Source: CAWAHD01 sp963781785
GTDB lineage: Bacteria > Planctomycetota > Planctomycetia > Isosphaerales > Isosphaeraceae
Length of the DNA stretch: 64,000 bases
Assembly (NCBI GenBank): GCA_963781785.1
Contig: CAWAHD010000001.1
Coordinates: forward strand, 434,001-498,000
Direction of reading: 5' to 3'
A program made the translations under genes and the position numbers. The number at the start of each line of letters is the position of its first letter. Positions within the stretch are counted from its first letter, which is position 1. This document shows positions 9,187 through 17,038 of the stretch, one piece after another. The notes under the pieces are model-generated. The model was given only the letters and a program-made list of their open reading frames with translations. It ran no database searches and was not told where the DNA came from.

Positions 9187-10237
9187 ATGGCGAACTGGTT
9201 TTGCCGATGGCGCGTTCTGGCAGTTGTCCTATCCGCCCTGGTGGGTTGCGGGCGCGATGATGGAATCTACCCCCCCCCCCCGGAAACGCGACCGCCGACC
9301 CACCGCTGATCGATGAGGAATCGACCACTCATTACTTCGGAGCAGTCGTCAGCAGGTCCAGCCAGAAGCTGAAGCACGCGTATCACCTCGCTAACACCAC
9401 GAAGCACGATATTAGGATCGTCGATCTCGTCAATCAAAAGCCCTGTTGCGGCGCGCTTCGCGTCGGCAAGACGATCTTACATCCCGGCGACGAAACAGAC
9501 GTTGAGCTCACGCTCTCCGTCAGGCAGGAATTCGGGGACGTCGTCCACGAAACCGTCGTGCTGACGGATCCTCCCCAAACGGACGAGCTGATCCTGCGAA
9601 CGACGGTCCGGGCGTACCCAAATGTTCGGATCGAAGAGGCGTCTTCGGGCACCGGATCGGCTCTTCTGAGCACGGACAAGCCGAAATGCGCTGTATTTCG
9701 TGTGTTCACCTATGGTTCGATCATGGAGCCACCCTGTGACCTCGATCGCGTGGAGCTGCTTTCGCGGCTGAAGGTCAATTGGGAGGGCCCGAAGACGGAG
9801 GGTCAATGCGATGAAGGCTTAAGGATGGAGTCGCGCTCGTGTGTTGTCGTGCTCGATCCGGCTGGAGCGCCGGGCGAGCGCAAGGACGAGATCATGCTCA
9901 AAGACGGCAAGCAGGTCGTGTATCGTCACACGTTGACCTGGGAGGTCGTTTCCCCGATCACGGCTTCGCCCAGAATGGTCGTGATAAAACCCGGCAAGGG
10001 GCAGTATCGCGTCATCATGCAGTCGCGCGACCAGAGCGTGTTCCGGATCACGCGAGTGGAATGTAGCGTGCCTGGCCTCAGAGGCCGCGCCGACGCTAAC
10101 GCACCTTCACTCACGCAGCGTAGTGCAGGTCGACGGCGACGGTGTTCGGAAGGTCGGGAGCGGGCGGGGTCATCACCGTTTTCACCGATCATCCAGCTCA
10201 GGGAAAAGTCGATCTTCCGTTGGTCGTGCTCGACTAG
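9187..10237 (+). CDS. DUF1573-type exported lipoprotein, cassette copy A (frameshifted)
   Basis: The start is ATG 9187. A short signal peptide ends in the lipobox ALVGC, so the protein is likely lipid-anchored outside the inner membrane. Codons 28 onward contain an uninterrupted run of 12 C (9270-9281), after which the frame changes by one base. The downstream frame encodes a DUF1573 domain: HYFGAVV, then HAYHLANTTKHDIRI, KPCCGALRVGKTILHPGDET. A second such domain follows, ending with VITVFTDHPAQGKVDLPLVV. Two further frame changes, near 10110 and 10165, are needed to reach that end and the TAG at 10237. DUF1573 is an Ig-like fold found on exported proteins. It is first in a five-gene cassette, 27 bases before the DUF1559 gene. 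Confidence 0.65.
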
Positions 10238-10264
10238 TGAAGTTTCAATGCAAGGGAGACGGCC

Positions 10265-11325
10265 GTGATCACGGTTCGACACGGGGCGCCCCGAACACCA
10301 GGCCCTGCCGGTTCGCCGGGTTTCACCCTGATCGAGTTGCTCGTCGTTGTCTCGATCGTCGGCTTGCTGACCGCGTTGCTGCTGCCCGCCGTGCAGTCTG
10401 CCGCGAGGCGGCCCGAAGGTCCCAGTGCGCAAACAATCTGAAACAGATCGGGCTGGCCTTGCACAACTATGAGGCGTCGAATCGGTCGTTCCCGCTCAAC
10501 TGGAGGAGCCCCAGAGTTGACCCGAGCCGTGGGCACCCATGGTACGTCGACGGACGGCCTTATTCCGCGCTGACGCGGCTCCTGCCGTTCCTGGACCAGC
10601 AACCGTTGTTCGCCTCGATCAATTTCGAAGTCGAAACCTTCCCGGACAATGACGGGTCCAGTTTCCCCTTCCCACAAAACCTGACGTCCTTCGCGACAAA
10701 CCTCGCCGCCTTCGGGTGCCCCAGTGATGCTGCATCAACTCCGAGTTCTCACAGTTGCAATTACCGGGGCAATTACGGCGTCGGTCCCTTCGTGAGCATG
10801 ACCCAGGAGACGTACGACAGCGGCAACGGCTTCTATTCGTTCCCGGGCGTGCTGGGGCCGCAATCGTTCCCCGACGGCCTCTCTCACACGGTTGCTTACG
10901 GCGAGCGCCTTCGCGGCACCGGCGAGTATAGCGCCGTCTCGCCGGCACGAGACTTTGGAAACATTCTGGTCGCCCCGGGTTGCACCACCCGGAACGCGGA
11001 CTACGCTCTGATGTGCTGTCAACTGGCTTCCGCACAGGGTTTTCCGGCATATCGCGGGGCCGGTTTCACGTGGTTCTACGGCGATTTCGAGTGCGCCGCC
11101 TACAATCACGCCCAACAGCCGAACGGTCGCACCCCCGACGCCATTACGAGCAGCGGATGGGTTGGCATCGCCACGGCCCGTAGCCTGCACCCAGGCGGCG
11201 TAAACAGCCTGATGGCCGGCGGGTCGGTGCGATTCGTCAAGGAGTCCATCGGCGCAGCGTCTGGCGCGGCCTCGGCACGCGGAATGGCGGTGAGCTCGTT
11301 GAATGACTCCCTTACATCGACCTGA
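10265..11325 (+). CDS. DUF1559 pseudopilin-type protein, copy A (frameshifted)
   Basis: Starts at GTG 10265. A type IV pilin-like N-terminus is present: short basic lead, then GFTLIELLVVVSIVGLL, the prepilin peptidase/methylation motif with Glu at +5. The DUF1559 region begins with RRSQCANNLKQIGLALHNY, includes LTRLLPFLDQQPLF and ends with the H-X-G type block around LHPGGVNSLMAGGSVRFV. The frame changes near 10400; restoring one C in GCCGCGAGG gives the expected SAREAARRSQC junction. DUF1559 proteins are abundant in planctomycetes, are thought to be exported pseudopilins, and have no established function. It is about 75 percent identical by eye to copy B in its middle, nearly identical from HPWYVDGRPYSALTRLLPF to FASINFEVETFP. 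Confidence 0.8.
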
Positions 11326-11347
11326 CAAGTCACCGGTTCCAGCGGTC

Positions 11348-11365
11348 GGGCCGGGCTCCCGGCCC
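11348..11365 (+). promoter_or_regulatory. hairpin before the small Cys-rich gene, copy A
   Basis: GGGCCGGG at 11348-11355 pairs perfectly with CCCGGCCC at 11358-11365. It sits between the DUF1559 stop and an unusually strong Shine-Dalgarno AAAAGGAGG (11376-11384) seven bases before ATG 11392. Copy B has a different sequence but an equivalent hairpin at the same place. Confidence 0.5.
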
Positions 11366-11391
11366 TCCAACGATTAAAAGGAGGCTTCCCA

Positions 11392-11823
11392 ATGCTTAGC
11401 AAAGTTCTGTTGACCCGCGTGGTCTTGTTGGTGGCGGGCGTCGCCGCGCTGTGGTTCGCCGCCTCGATCTTCCCGGGTCTCACCACCAGCCGGCCCGAAC
11501 TGCTCCCTGCGGACGTACTCGCTCATTCGCGGGGCGGCATCATGACCAATGTCTTGACCCAGAGTTCTTGCAGCGACCTAGACGGGGACTTTTCGTGCAC
11601 AGTCCTTGGAGCTGGCGCGGTGTGTGCGGCCTGTAGCACCAGCACCTACACGAATACGACTGCTGGATCGAACGGGGGATATAGAGACATGGGAAACATC
11701 GCCTACGCCTGCGGATACAACTTTACCGGCAAGTGTACCGTCGGCTTAGTTTGCAACACGGCGGGTGGCAGTAACATCGCTGTATGTAACTCCCCGCCTC
11801 ACATCATCGTTCAAGCACCATGA
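11392..11823 (+). CDS. small 8-cysteine membrane-anchored exported protein, copy A
   Basis: 143 residues, preceded by the strongest ribosome binding site of the cassette. Residues 5-30 form one hydrophobic segment (VLLVAGVAALWFAASIF) with a basic lead. It is followed by the leader-like stretch LPADVLAHSRGG (residues 38-49), whose L-12, L-7, G-2, G-1 positions match double-glycine processing signals. The rest carries eight cysteines, all conserved in copy B, including a C-x2-C pair and a TYTNTTAGSNGGY block. The extracytoplasmic domain is probably disulfide-bonded. No known family is recognised. An alternative comparison is the NVEALA-type small exported proteins of Bacteroidetes, which share the anchor-leader-Cys layout but not the sequence. 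Confidence 0.75.
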   Translation: MLSKVLLTRVVLLVAGVAALWFAASIFPGLTTSRPELLPADVLAHSRGGIMTNVLTQSSCSDLDGDFSCTVLGAGAVCAACSTSTYTNTTAGSNGGYRDMGNIAYACGYNFTGKCTVGLVCNTAGGSNIAVCNSPPHIIVQAP

Positions 11824-11949
11824 CCGAGACCGCAGGACCCCGGCGAGTTGCGACGACTCGTGAGCAGCAGTCCAGTGTGCGAGCGTCCGCCGGCGTTGTC
11901 GTCCACCGGTCAATGCGATCCGCTGACAGCCAGCCAGAGGAAAGGGTAC

Positions 11950-13056
11950 ATGCTTCACGTAATCGTTTCAGTACTCGTAGCCGTGTTGCCCGGAGCTGAT
12001 GACGTCGCAAGGCACGACGCTCAACTGCTCGTCCACACGATCGAGGCACTGCAACAGCCAATCGAAGACTTCCAGTGCGAGTACGAGGGAACGCGCCGGG
12101 TAAAGGCGAAACAGGCGGACCAACTGAAGGTCGCCGAAGACGCTGTCGCCGACTCATACAGCGGGTTGTTTATCTGGCGAAGGAGCGGCGACACCCACAT
12201 TGAGAGTCTGCACCGTCTGCAGCCCGATGACACGATCGTCCGCGAAACGATCGTCGTGCGGATGGGTCAGCAACAGGCCGAGCGCTACGTCCGGCTGAAT
12301 GACGCGCCGCTCGGCCTTACGCTCATTCGAAAGCCGAAGGATGTCCCGACGTGGATTTCCAGCGTGGGTACAATGTTCATGATCGGCCAACTGAGACAGC
12401 AGGTGGCCGACACGGATCTGGACCCATCGGTCACCGCGGACGAACTCGACGGCCAGCCGCTCAAGGTCCTGAATTTTGCTCTGACGGGTGTCCCAAACTC
12501 ACTATTGGCGCGCTACTGGGTCGATCTCAGCCGGAACGGACAGGTGGTGCAACTAGAGTCCTACGGGGGTGGTGGGAAGTTGTCTAGGAAACTCGTCGTC
12601 AAGCTTGCGGCCTTCAAGGTCGGCAACGCCGAAGTCTGGATGCCGGTATCCGCTGAAGACGTGGGATACGCCGCCCTTGTGGACGGGAAACCTGTTGTGA
12701 TGAAGGTGCCACAGGCCGTTGAGAAACTTTACGTCGTGGACGGGACGTTGGAGTTTAACAAGCATCCCCGGGACGAAGTGTTCACAATCAAGTACAAGCC
12801 CGGAACGCCGGTTTCGGACAGTCTGCGCAAGCTCCAGTACGAATTCGGCCAGCAGAAGATCGGGGCGAATCCGACCAAAGCCGAAGCGGAAAGCATGCTC
12901 AAGGAGCAGCTTGCCAAGGCCGACGAGCAGAAGTCGGAACTGGTCGTGGCCTCGGCGTCGGAGGGCTTCGCCTGGTCCACGTGGCTGGCGTGGGGGTTCG
13001 GGGCACTCGTCGTCATCTCGTTAATCGCCCTCACGATCCAGCGACAGCGGCACTGA
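11950..13056 (+). CDS. exported protein with N- and C-terminal membrane segments, copy A
   Basis: 368 residues from ATG 11950 (GAGGAAAGG upstream). A hydrophobic signal segment (MLHVIVSVLVAVLPG) is followed by a long extracytoplasmic domain. A single C-terminal helix (WLAWGFGALVVISLIALTI) ends in QRQRH, giving a tail anchored with its basic end in the cytoplasm. The first part of the domain, with EDFQCEYEGTRRVK, SYSGLFIWRRSGDTHIESLH and LNDAPLGLTLIRKP, resembles the curved beta-sheet layout of LolA-like carriers, but this is only an impression. A short segment before the helix is Glu/Lys-rich and probably helical. It is the fourth gene of the cassette, 27 bases before the C39-like gene. Confidence 0.7.
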   Translation: MLHVIVSVLVAVLPGADDVARHDAQLLVHTIEALQQPIEDFQCEYEGTRRVKAKQADQLKVAEDAVADSYSGLFIWRRSGDTHIESLHRLQPDDTIVRETIVVRMGQQQAERYVRLNDAPLGLTLIRKPKDVPTWISSVGTMFMIGQLRQQVADTDLDPSVTADELDGQPLKVLNFALTGVPNSLLARYWVDLSRNGQVVQLESYGGGGKLSRKLVVKLAAFKVGNAEVWMPVSAEDVGYAALVDGKPVVMKVPQAVEKLYVVDGTLEFNKHPRDEVFTIKYKPGTPVSDSLRKLQYEFGQQKIGANPTKAEAESMLKEQLAKADEQKSELVVASASEGFAWSTWLAWGFGALVVISLIALTIQRQRH

Positions 13057-13083
13057 GTCGGACGAGTTCGCGAAAAGGCAACG

Positions 13084-13815
13084 ATGGAACGACGGCGAGG
13101 ATACACCATGGGTTGCGCTGCGCGTCATACCCGATCGGCTGTACCGTGCCAACGCGCGGCGTCGGTTGTGTTCGTCGCGTTCGCGCTGGCCGCGAGCGCG
13201 CCAGCCGCGAGGCCGGGCGAGACCACGAAACTGGACTGCGGCGTCAACGCACTCTTCGTACTGCTCCACCTCGAGGGGCGTCCCGTCACGTTCGATCGCC
13301 TCTTGTCCGCTTTACCGCCTCGGCATCCGGAGGGTTATTCGATGGCCGAGCTGGCGGCGGCGGCAAGATCCATCGGGGTGGACCTCGAAGGCGTGCACTT
13401 CGCCAAAGGGGAGAAGGCGCTCACGCGGCCCGCAATTGCGTTCCTGAAGCAGGGGAAGGGCGGGCATTTCGCGGTTCTCCGCCCGGTTGGAACGACGGGG
13501 ACGATGGTTCAAGTGATCGATCCGCCCTCGCTGCCCTGGATCGCCGACTACGACCGCGTGCTAGCGACAAAACCGTGGACGGGCCGCATTCTCGTGGCCC
13601 GGACGCCGTGGATCGTGCGAAACGTCGTTCCTTTGCTGATGGCTGCGGCCGGGGCGTTCCTGCTCGTCGCGGCGTTTCGCCATCGCCTGCGGCCCTCACG
13701 GCCACATGAGGCGGTCGACTGGGCGCGCGCGAACACCGAGCGAAAGGGCGCCACCCGAATCCAGCGGCGCCTGTGCGGCCTGGCGACGAGCAATCTGTTT
13801 CGCGTTCGGCACTAA
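13084..13815 (+). CDS. exported C39-like cysteine peptidase, copy A
   Basis: 243 residues. A basic lead and hydrophobic segment (SVVFVAFALAASAPAA) act as signal or anchor, followed by a stand-alone peptidase C39-like domain at residues 45-165. The Cys is in KLDCGVNALF, the His in GGHFAVLRPV and the Asp in VIDPP, with the family helix GYSMAELAAAARSIGVDLEG between. A second membrane segment (VVPLLMAAAGAFLLVAAF) follows. No ABC transporter part is present. The position six before the catalytic Cys, Gln in processing peptidases (oxyanion hole), is Glu here. C39 domains cut leader peptides after double-glycine motifs; here the natural target would be the cassette's own small protein. Confidence 0.75.
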   Translation: MERRRGYTMGCAARHTRSAVPCQRAASVVFVAFALAASAPAARPGETTKLDCGVNALFVLLHLEGRPVTFDRLLSALPPRHPEGYSMAELAAAARSIGVDLEGVHFAKGEKALTRPAIAFLKQGKGGHFAVLRPVGTTGTMVQVIDPPSLPWIADYDRVLATKPWTGRILVARTPWIVRNVVPLLMAAAGAFLLVAAFRHRLRPSRPHEAVDWARANTERKGATRIQRRLCGLATSNLFRVRH

Positions 13816-13901
13816 CTCGGCTCTTCCGTTCGGGCTTTCTTATTATTCCCATCTGGCTCCGTAGGCCTCAAGCGATGATTTGCAGAATCGTGAGATCAGC
13901 C

Positions 13902-14207
13902 ACGGTGGTCTCTCCTCGCCGATCACGGCTTTCCCCAGGATGGTTGTAATGAGGTCCGGCAACGTGTGGTATCGCATCACTAATCAATCGCGCGACCAGA
14001 GCGTGTTCGGAAGGAAGCACTCGCGTTGAATATAACGCGTCTTGCCTCACAGGCGGGTTCGGCGATAGCGTACCCCCTCCCACGCAGTCGATCCAAGTCG
14101 AGGCCGAGAGTGTTCGCCGGGTTGGGAGCGTGAGGGGGGTAATCAGGGTTTTCACCGATCATCCGGCTCAGCGAAAGGTCGATTTGCCGTTGGTTGTGCT
14201 CGATTAA
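13902..14207 (+). pseudogene. remnant of the DUF1573 gene, cassette copy B
   Basis: Upstream DNA (13830-13901) aligns with the leader of copy A, but the ATG of copy A is ACG here. After about a dozen bases the sequence jumps to the region matching the last 300 bases of copy A, so roughly 750 bases are missing. Stop codons interrupt the remaining frame, yet the end VIRVFTDHPAQRKVDLPLVVLD in part and the TAA at 14205 are preserved. A clear internal-deletion pseudogene. Confidence 0.8.
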
Positions 14208-14234
14208 CAATGCTGCGAGGCATGGGAGGCAACC

Positions 14235-15281
14235 GTGAACACGATTCGACGCGGTGAGCCCCGAAAATCAGGCGCCGCCGGTTTGTTCGGTTTCACCCTG
14301 ATCGAGCTGCTCGTCACAGCATCGACCATCGGCTCGTTGATCGCATTGCTGGTGCGCGCCATGCAGGGGTCGCGAGAGGCCGCGCGAAAGTCCCGGTGCG
14401 CAACTAATCCAAAACGGGTAGGTCTGGCCCTGCACAACTATGGAGGAGTGAACCGGTCATTCCCGCTCAGCTGCAGGAGCCCCAGACTTGACCCGAGCCT
14501 TGGGCACCCATGGTACGTCGACGGACGGCCTTATTCCGCGCTGACGCGGCTCCTGCCGTTCCTGGACCAGCAACCGTTATTCGCCTCGATCAACTTCGAA
14601 GTCGAAACCTTCCCAAACGACACTCAGTCCGGTTTCCCGTTCCCACGGAACCTGACGACTTGCGGGACGATCCTCGCGGAATTCCTCTGCCCCTCGGACG
14701 GGGCGGTGATCCCACACGGTGGCAATTACCGGGGCAATTACGGCGCCGGTCCCTTCGTGAGCACGACCCAAGAGACGCACGACAGGGGCAACGTTTTCTC
14801 TTCGTTCGTGGACGCGCTACGGCCGCAATCGCTCGCCGACGGCCTCTCACGCGCGGCCGCGTACGGCGAGCGCCTTCACGGCGCGGACGAGGGTCGTGGC
14901 CTGTCGCCAGTGCGAGACTTTGGCAATATTGCCTTCGGCGCCAATTGCACCAACCGGGACGCGGACTATGCGCTGGCCTGTTGTCAACTGGCCTCGACAC
15001 AAGGTTTTCCGGCTTACCGCCGGTTTGGGTTCACCTGGTTCTACGGCGATTTCGAGTGTATCACCTACAATCACGCCCAGCCCCCGAACGGTCGCATCCC
15101 CGACGCCATTACGCGCAGCCGATGGGTCGGCATCGCCACGGCCCGCAGCCTCCACGCAGGCGGCGTAAACAGCTTGATGGCCGACGGGTCGGTGCGGTTC
15201 GTCAGGGAGTCCACCGTGCGCGGCGTCTGGAGCGGCCTCGGCACGCTGAACGGCGATGAGTTCGTTGAGCGATCGCGCTAG
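14235..15281 (+). CDS. DUF1559 pseudopilin-type protein, copy B
   Basis: 348 residues with an uninterrupted frame from GTG 14235, following the DUF1573 remnant by 27 bases as in copy A. The pilin-like start FGFTLIELLVTASTIGSL keeps the Glu at +5 but has polar substitutions in the helix (TASTIGS, LVRAMQGS) compared with copy A, which may weaken pilin-type assembly. SREAARKSRCATNPKRVGLA, LTRLLPFLDQQPLF and LHAGGVNSLMADGSVRFV are the DUF1559 landmarks. Several cysteine positions in the middle (NCTNRDADYALACCQLAS) are shared with copy A. Confidence 0.85.
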   Translation: MNTIRRGEPRKSGAAGLFGFTLIELLVTASTIGSLIALLVRAMQGSREAARKSRCATNPKRVGLALHNYGGVNRSFPLSCRSPRLDPSLGHPWYVDGRPYSALTRLLPFLDQQPLFASINFEVETFPNDTQSGFPFPRNLTTCGTILAEFLCPSDGAVIPHGGNYRGNYGAGPFVSTTQETHDRGNVFSSFVDALRPQSLADGLSRAAAYGERLHGADEGRGLSPVRDFGNIAFGANCTNRDADYALACCQLASTQGFPAYRRFGFTWFYGDFECITYNHAQPPNGRIPDAITRSRWVGIATARSLHAGGVNSLMADGSVRFVRESTVRGVWSGLGTLNGDEFVERSR

Positions 15282-15301
15282 ATAAACCGGTCGAGCTGTC
15301 A

Positions 15302-15318
15302 GATCCGAGGTTCGGATC
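15302..15318 (+). promoter_or_regulatory. hairpin before the small Cys-rich gene, copy B
   Basis: GATCCGA (15302-15308) pairs with TCGGATC (15312-15318) around a three-base loop. AAAAGGAGA follows at 15342-15350, eight bases before ATG 15358. The stem differs in sequence from the copy A hairpin at 11348 but occupies the same slot. Confidence 0.5.
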
Positions 15319-15357
15319 GGGCACTCGGCAGTGCAGCGTTGAAAAGGAGACGACCCG

Positions 15358-15771
15358 ATGGTTACCGGAATTCTGTCCACCCGCCCGGTTTGGTTGTTGG
15401 CGAGCGGCGCCGCCTTGCTTTTTGCCGCGTCCACGTTCCTCACGTGCAGCGGCAGGGGACGCGATCGGCTCCCTGCCGACATACTCGCCCACTCGCGAGG
15501 GAGCAACCCGGCCTTCGTGTTGACTCAGTCTTCGTGCAACACATTATCCTTTAACCCTCCATGTGCTGCACCCGGCGCGGCGTGTACGACGTGCGGTACC
15601 AACACATATACTAACACGACCCCCGGCTCAAACGGCGGCTACACCATCAAAGGGAATATCGCGTTTGGCTGCGGAGCCAACTGGTCCGGCACCTGTAATG
15701 CCGCCTTGCAGTGCGTAAAGACCGTTGGGATTGGTTGGTGTGACTCCACACCGAACGTGATCGTCCAATAG
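15358..15771 (+). CDS. small 8-cysteine membrane-anchored exported protein, copy B
   Basis: 137 residues, the paralogue of the protein at 11392. It has an N-terminal hydrophobic segment (VWLLASGAALLFAAS). The leader LPADILAHSRGS occupies exactly residues 38-49 as in copy A, with Ser in place of the last Gly, a substitution tolerated in some double-glycine signals. Eight cysteines align with copy A, with the shared blocks LTQSSC, TYTNTT, GSNGGY and GNIAFGCG. One extra Cys lies in the membrane segment. Between the conserved blocks the sequence is much more divergent than in the neighbouring cassette proteins, suggesting that the mature part evolves fast. Confidence 0.75.
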   Translation: MVTGILSTRPVWLLASGAALLFAASTFLTCSGRGRDRLPADILAHSRGSNPAFVLTQSSCNTLSFNPPCAAPGAACTTCGTNTYTNTTPGSNGGYTIKGNIAFGCGANWSGTCNAALQCVKTVGIGWCDSTPNVIVQ

Positions 15772-15904
15772 TGGAAACCCTGTGGAAGTGACGAGCCGTC
15801 ATGAGCCGTGAGCAGTAACCAAATGTCCGGGCTTCCGGGGGAAGCGTCGAACCCGGAACCCGGGTTCATGCCATACGACGAGGGCCAGTCGAGGGAAAAG
15901 TCGC

Positions 15905-17012
15905 ATGCTTTGCGTAATTGCGTCAATGCTCCTGACCGTGCTGCCCCAAGCTGGCGATGTTGCGAGACACGACGCTCAATTGCTCCTCGACACGATCGAG
16001 GCGCTGCCAGCAACCCCTGGAAGATTTCCAGTGCGAGTACGAGGGGACGCGTCGAGTCAAGGGGAAACTCGCGGAGCAGATGAAGGTCACTGAAGGCGAC
16101 GTAGCTGAGTCTTACAGCGGTTTGTTCATCTGGAAAAAGGGCGGAGACACTCACATCGAGAGCCTGCATCGTCGGCAGCCCGACAACCAGATCACCCGCG
16201 AAAGCACCGTCGTGCGCATGCGCCAGCAACAGGCGGAACGCTATTATCGGCCGAATGATGCCCCCCTCGGCCACGCTGTCATCCAGAAGCCGAAGGATGT
16301 CATGACATGGGATTCTAGTATGGGAACTATGTTCTTGACCGGCAAGATGAAGAAGGAGGTAGCTGACCCGCTCCTTGACCCATCGGTCTCCGAGGATCAG
16401 CTCGACGGCCACCCGATCAAGATCCTCAACGTCGCTGTTACGGGCGTCGCGAACTCGTTGATGCTCCGCTACTGGATCGACCTCGGGCGGAGCGGGCAGG
16501 TGGTGCGACAGGAGTCCTACTCGGAGAGGCTGGCGGTGGCCGGGACCGCCGACATCAAGCTCGCACCGTTCAAGGTTGGTAACGTGGACGTCTGGATGCC
16601 AGTCTCCGCGGAGGTCGTGGGATACGGGATCCTTGTGGACGGGAGGCCGGTCATGATGAAGAACCCCACTTCCGTCGAAAAGATCTATGTCGTGAACGGG
16701 ACGTTGGAGTTTAACAAGCATCCCCGGGACGACGTGTTTACCATCAAGTACAAGCCCGGAACGCCGGTTTCGGACAATCTGCGCAAGCTCCAGTACGAGT
16801 TCGGCCAGCAGAAGATCGGGACGAATCCGACCAAAGCCCAAGCGGAAACCATGCTCAAGGAGCAGCTTGCCAAGGCCGACGAGCAGAAGTCGGAGCTCGT
16901 CGTGGCCTCCGCGTCGGAGGGCTTTGCCTGGTCCGCGTGGCTGGCGTGGGGGTTCGGGGCACTCATCATCATCTCGCTAATTGCCCTCATGATCCAGCGA
17001 CGGCGGCACTGA
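15905..17012 (+). CDS. exported protein with N- and C-terminal membrane segments, copy B (frameshifted)
   Basis: Paralogue of the protein at 11950. ATG 15905 opens a signal segment (MLCVIASMLLTVLPQAGD) and the matching VARHDAQLLLDTIEAL. Near 16008 one extra C (CTGCCAG) changes the frame, and the remaining domain continues from QQPLEDFQCEYEGTRRVK. The last 110 residues, from GTLEFNKHPRDDVFTIKYKP to the C-terminal helix and QRRRH, are almost identical to copy A, while the middle third differs more. If the extra base is real, only a short N-terminal peptide is made. Confidence 0.65.
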
Positions 17013-17038
17013 GTCAGACCCAACGCGAAAAGGCAACG

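Noticed and set aside
15639..16841. 400-residue minus-strand frame opposite cassette copy B
   Set aside because: Antisense to the two-anchor protein, whose paralogue in copy A confirms the plus-strand reading.
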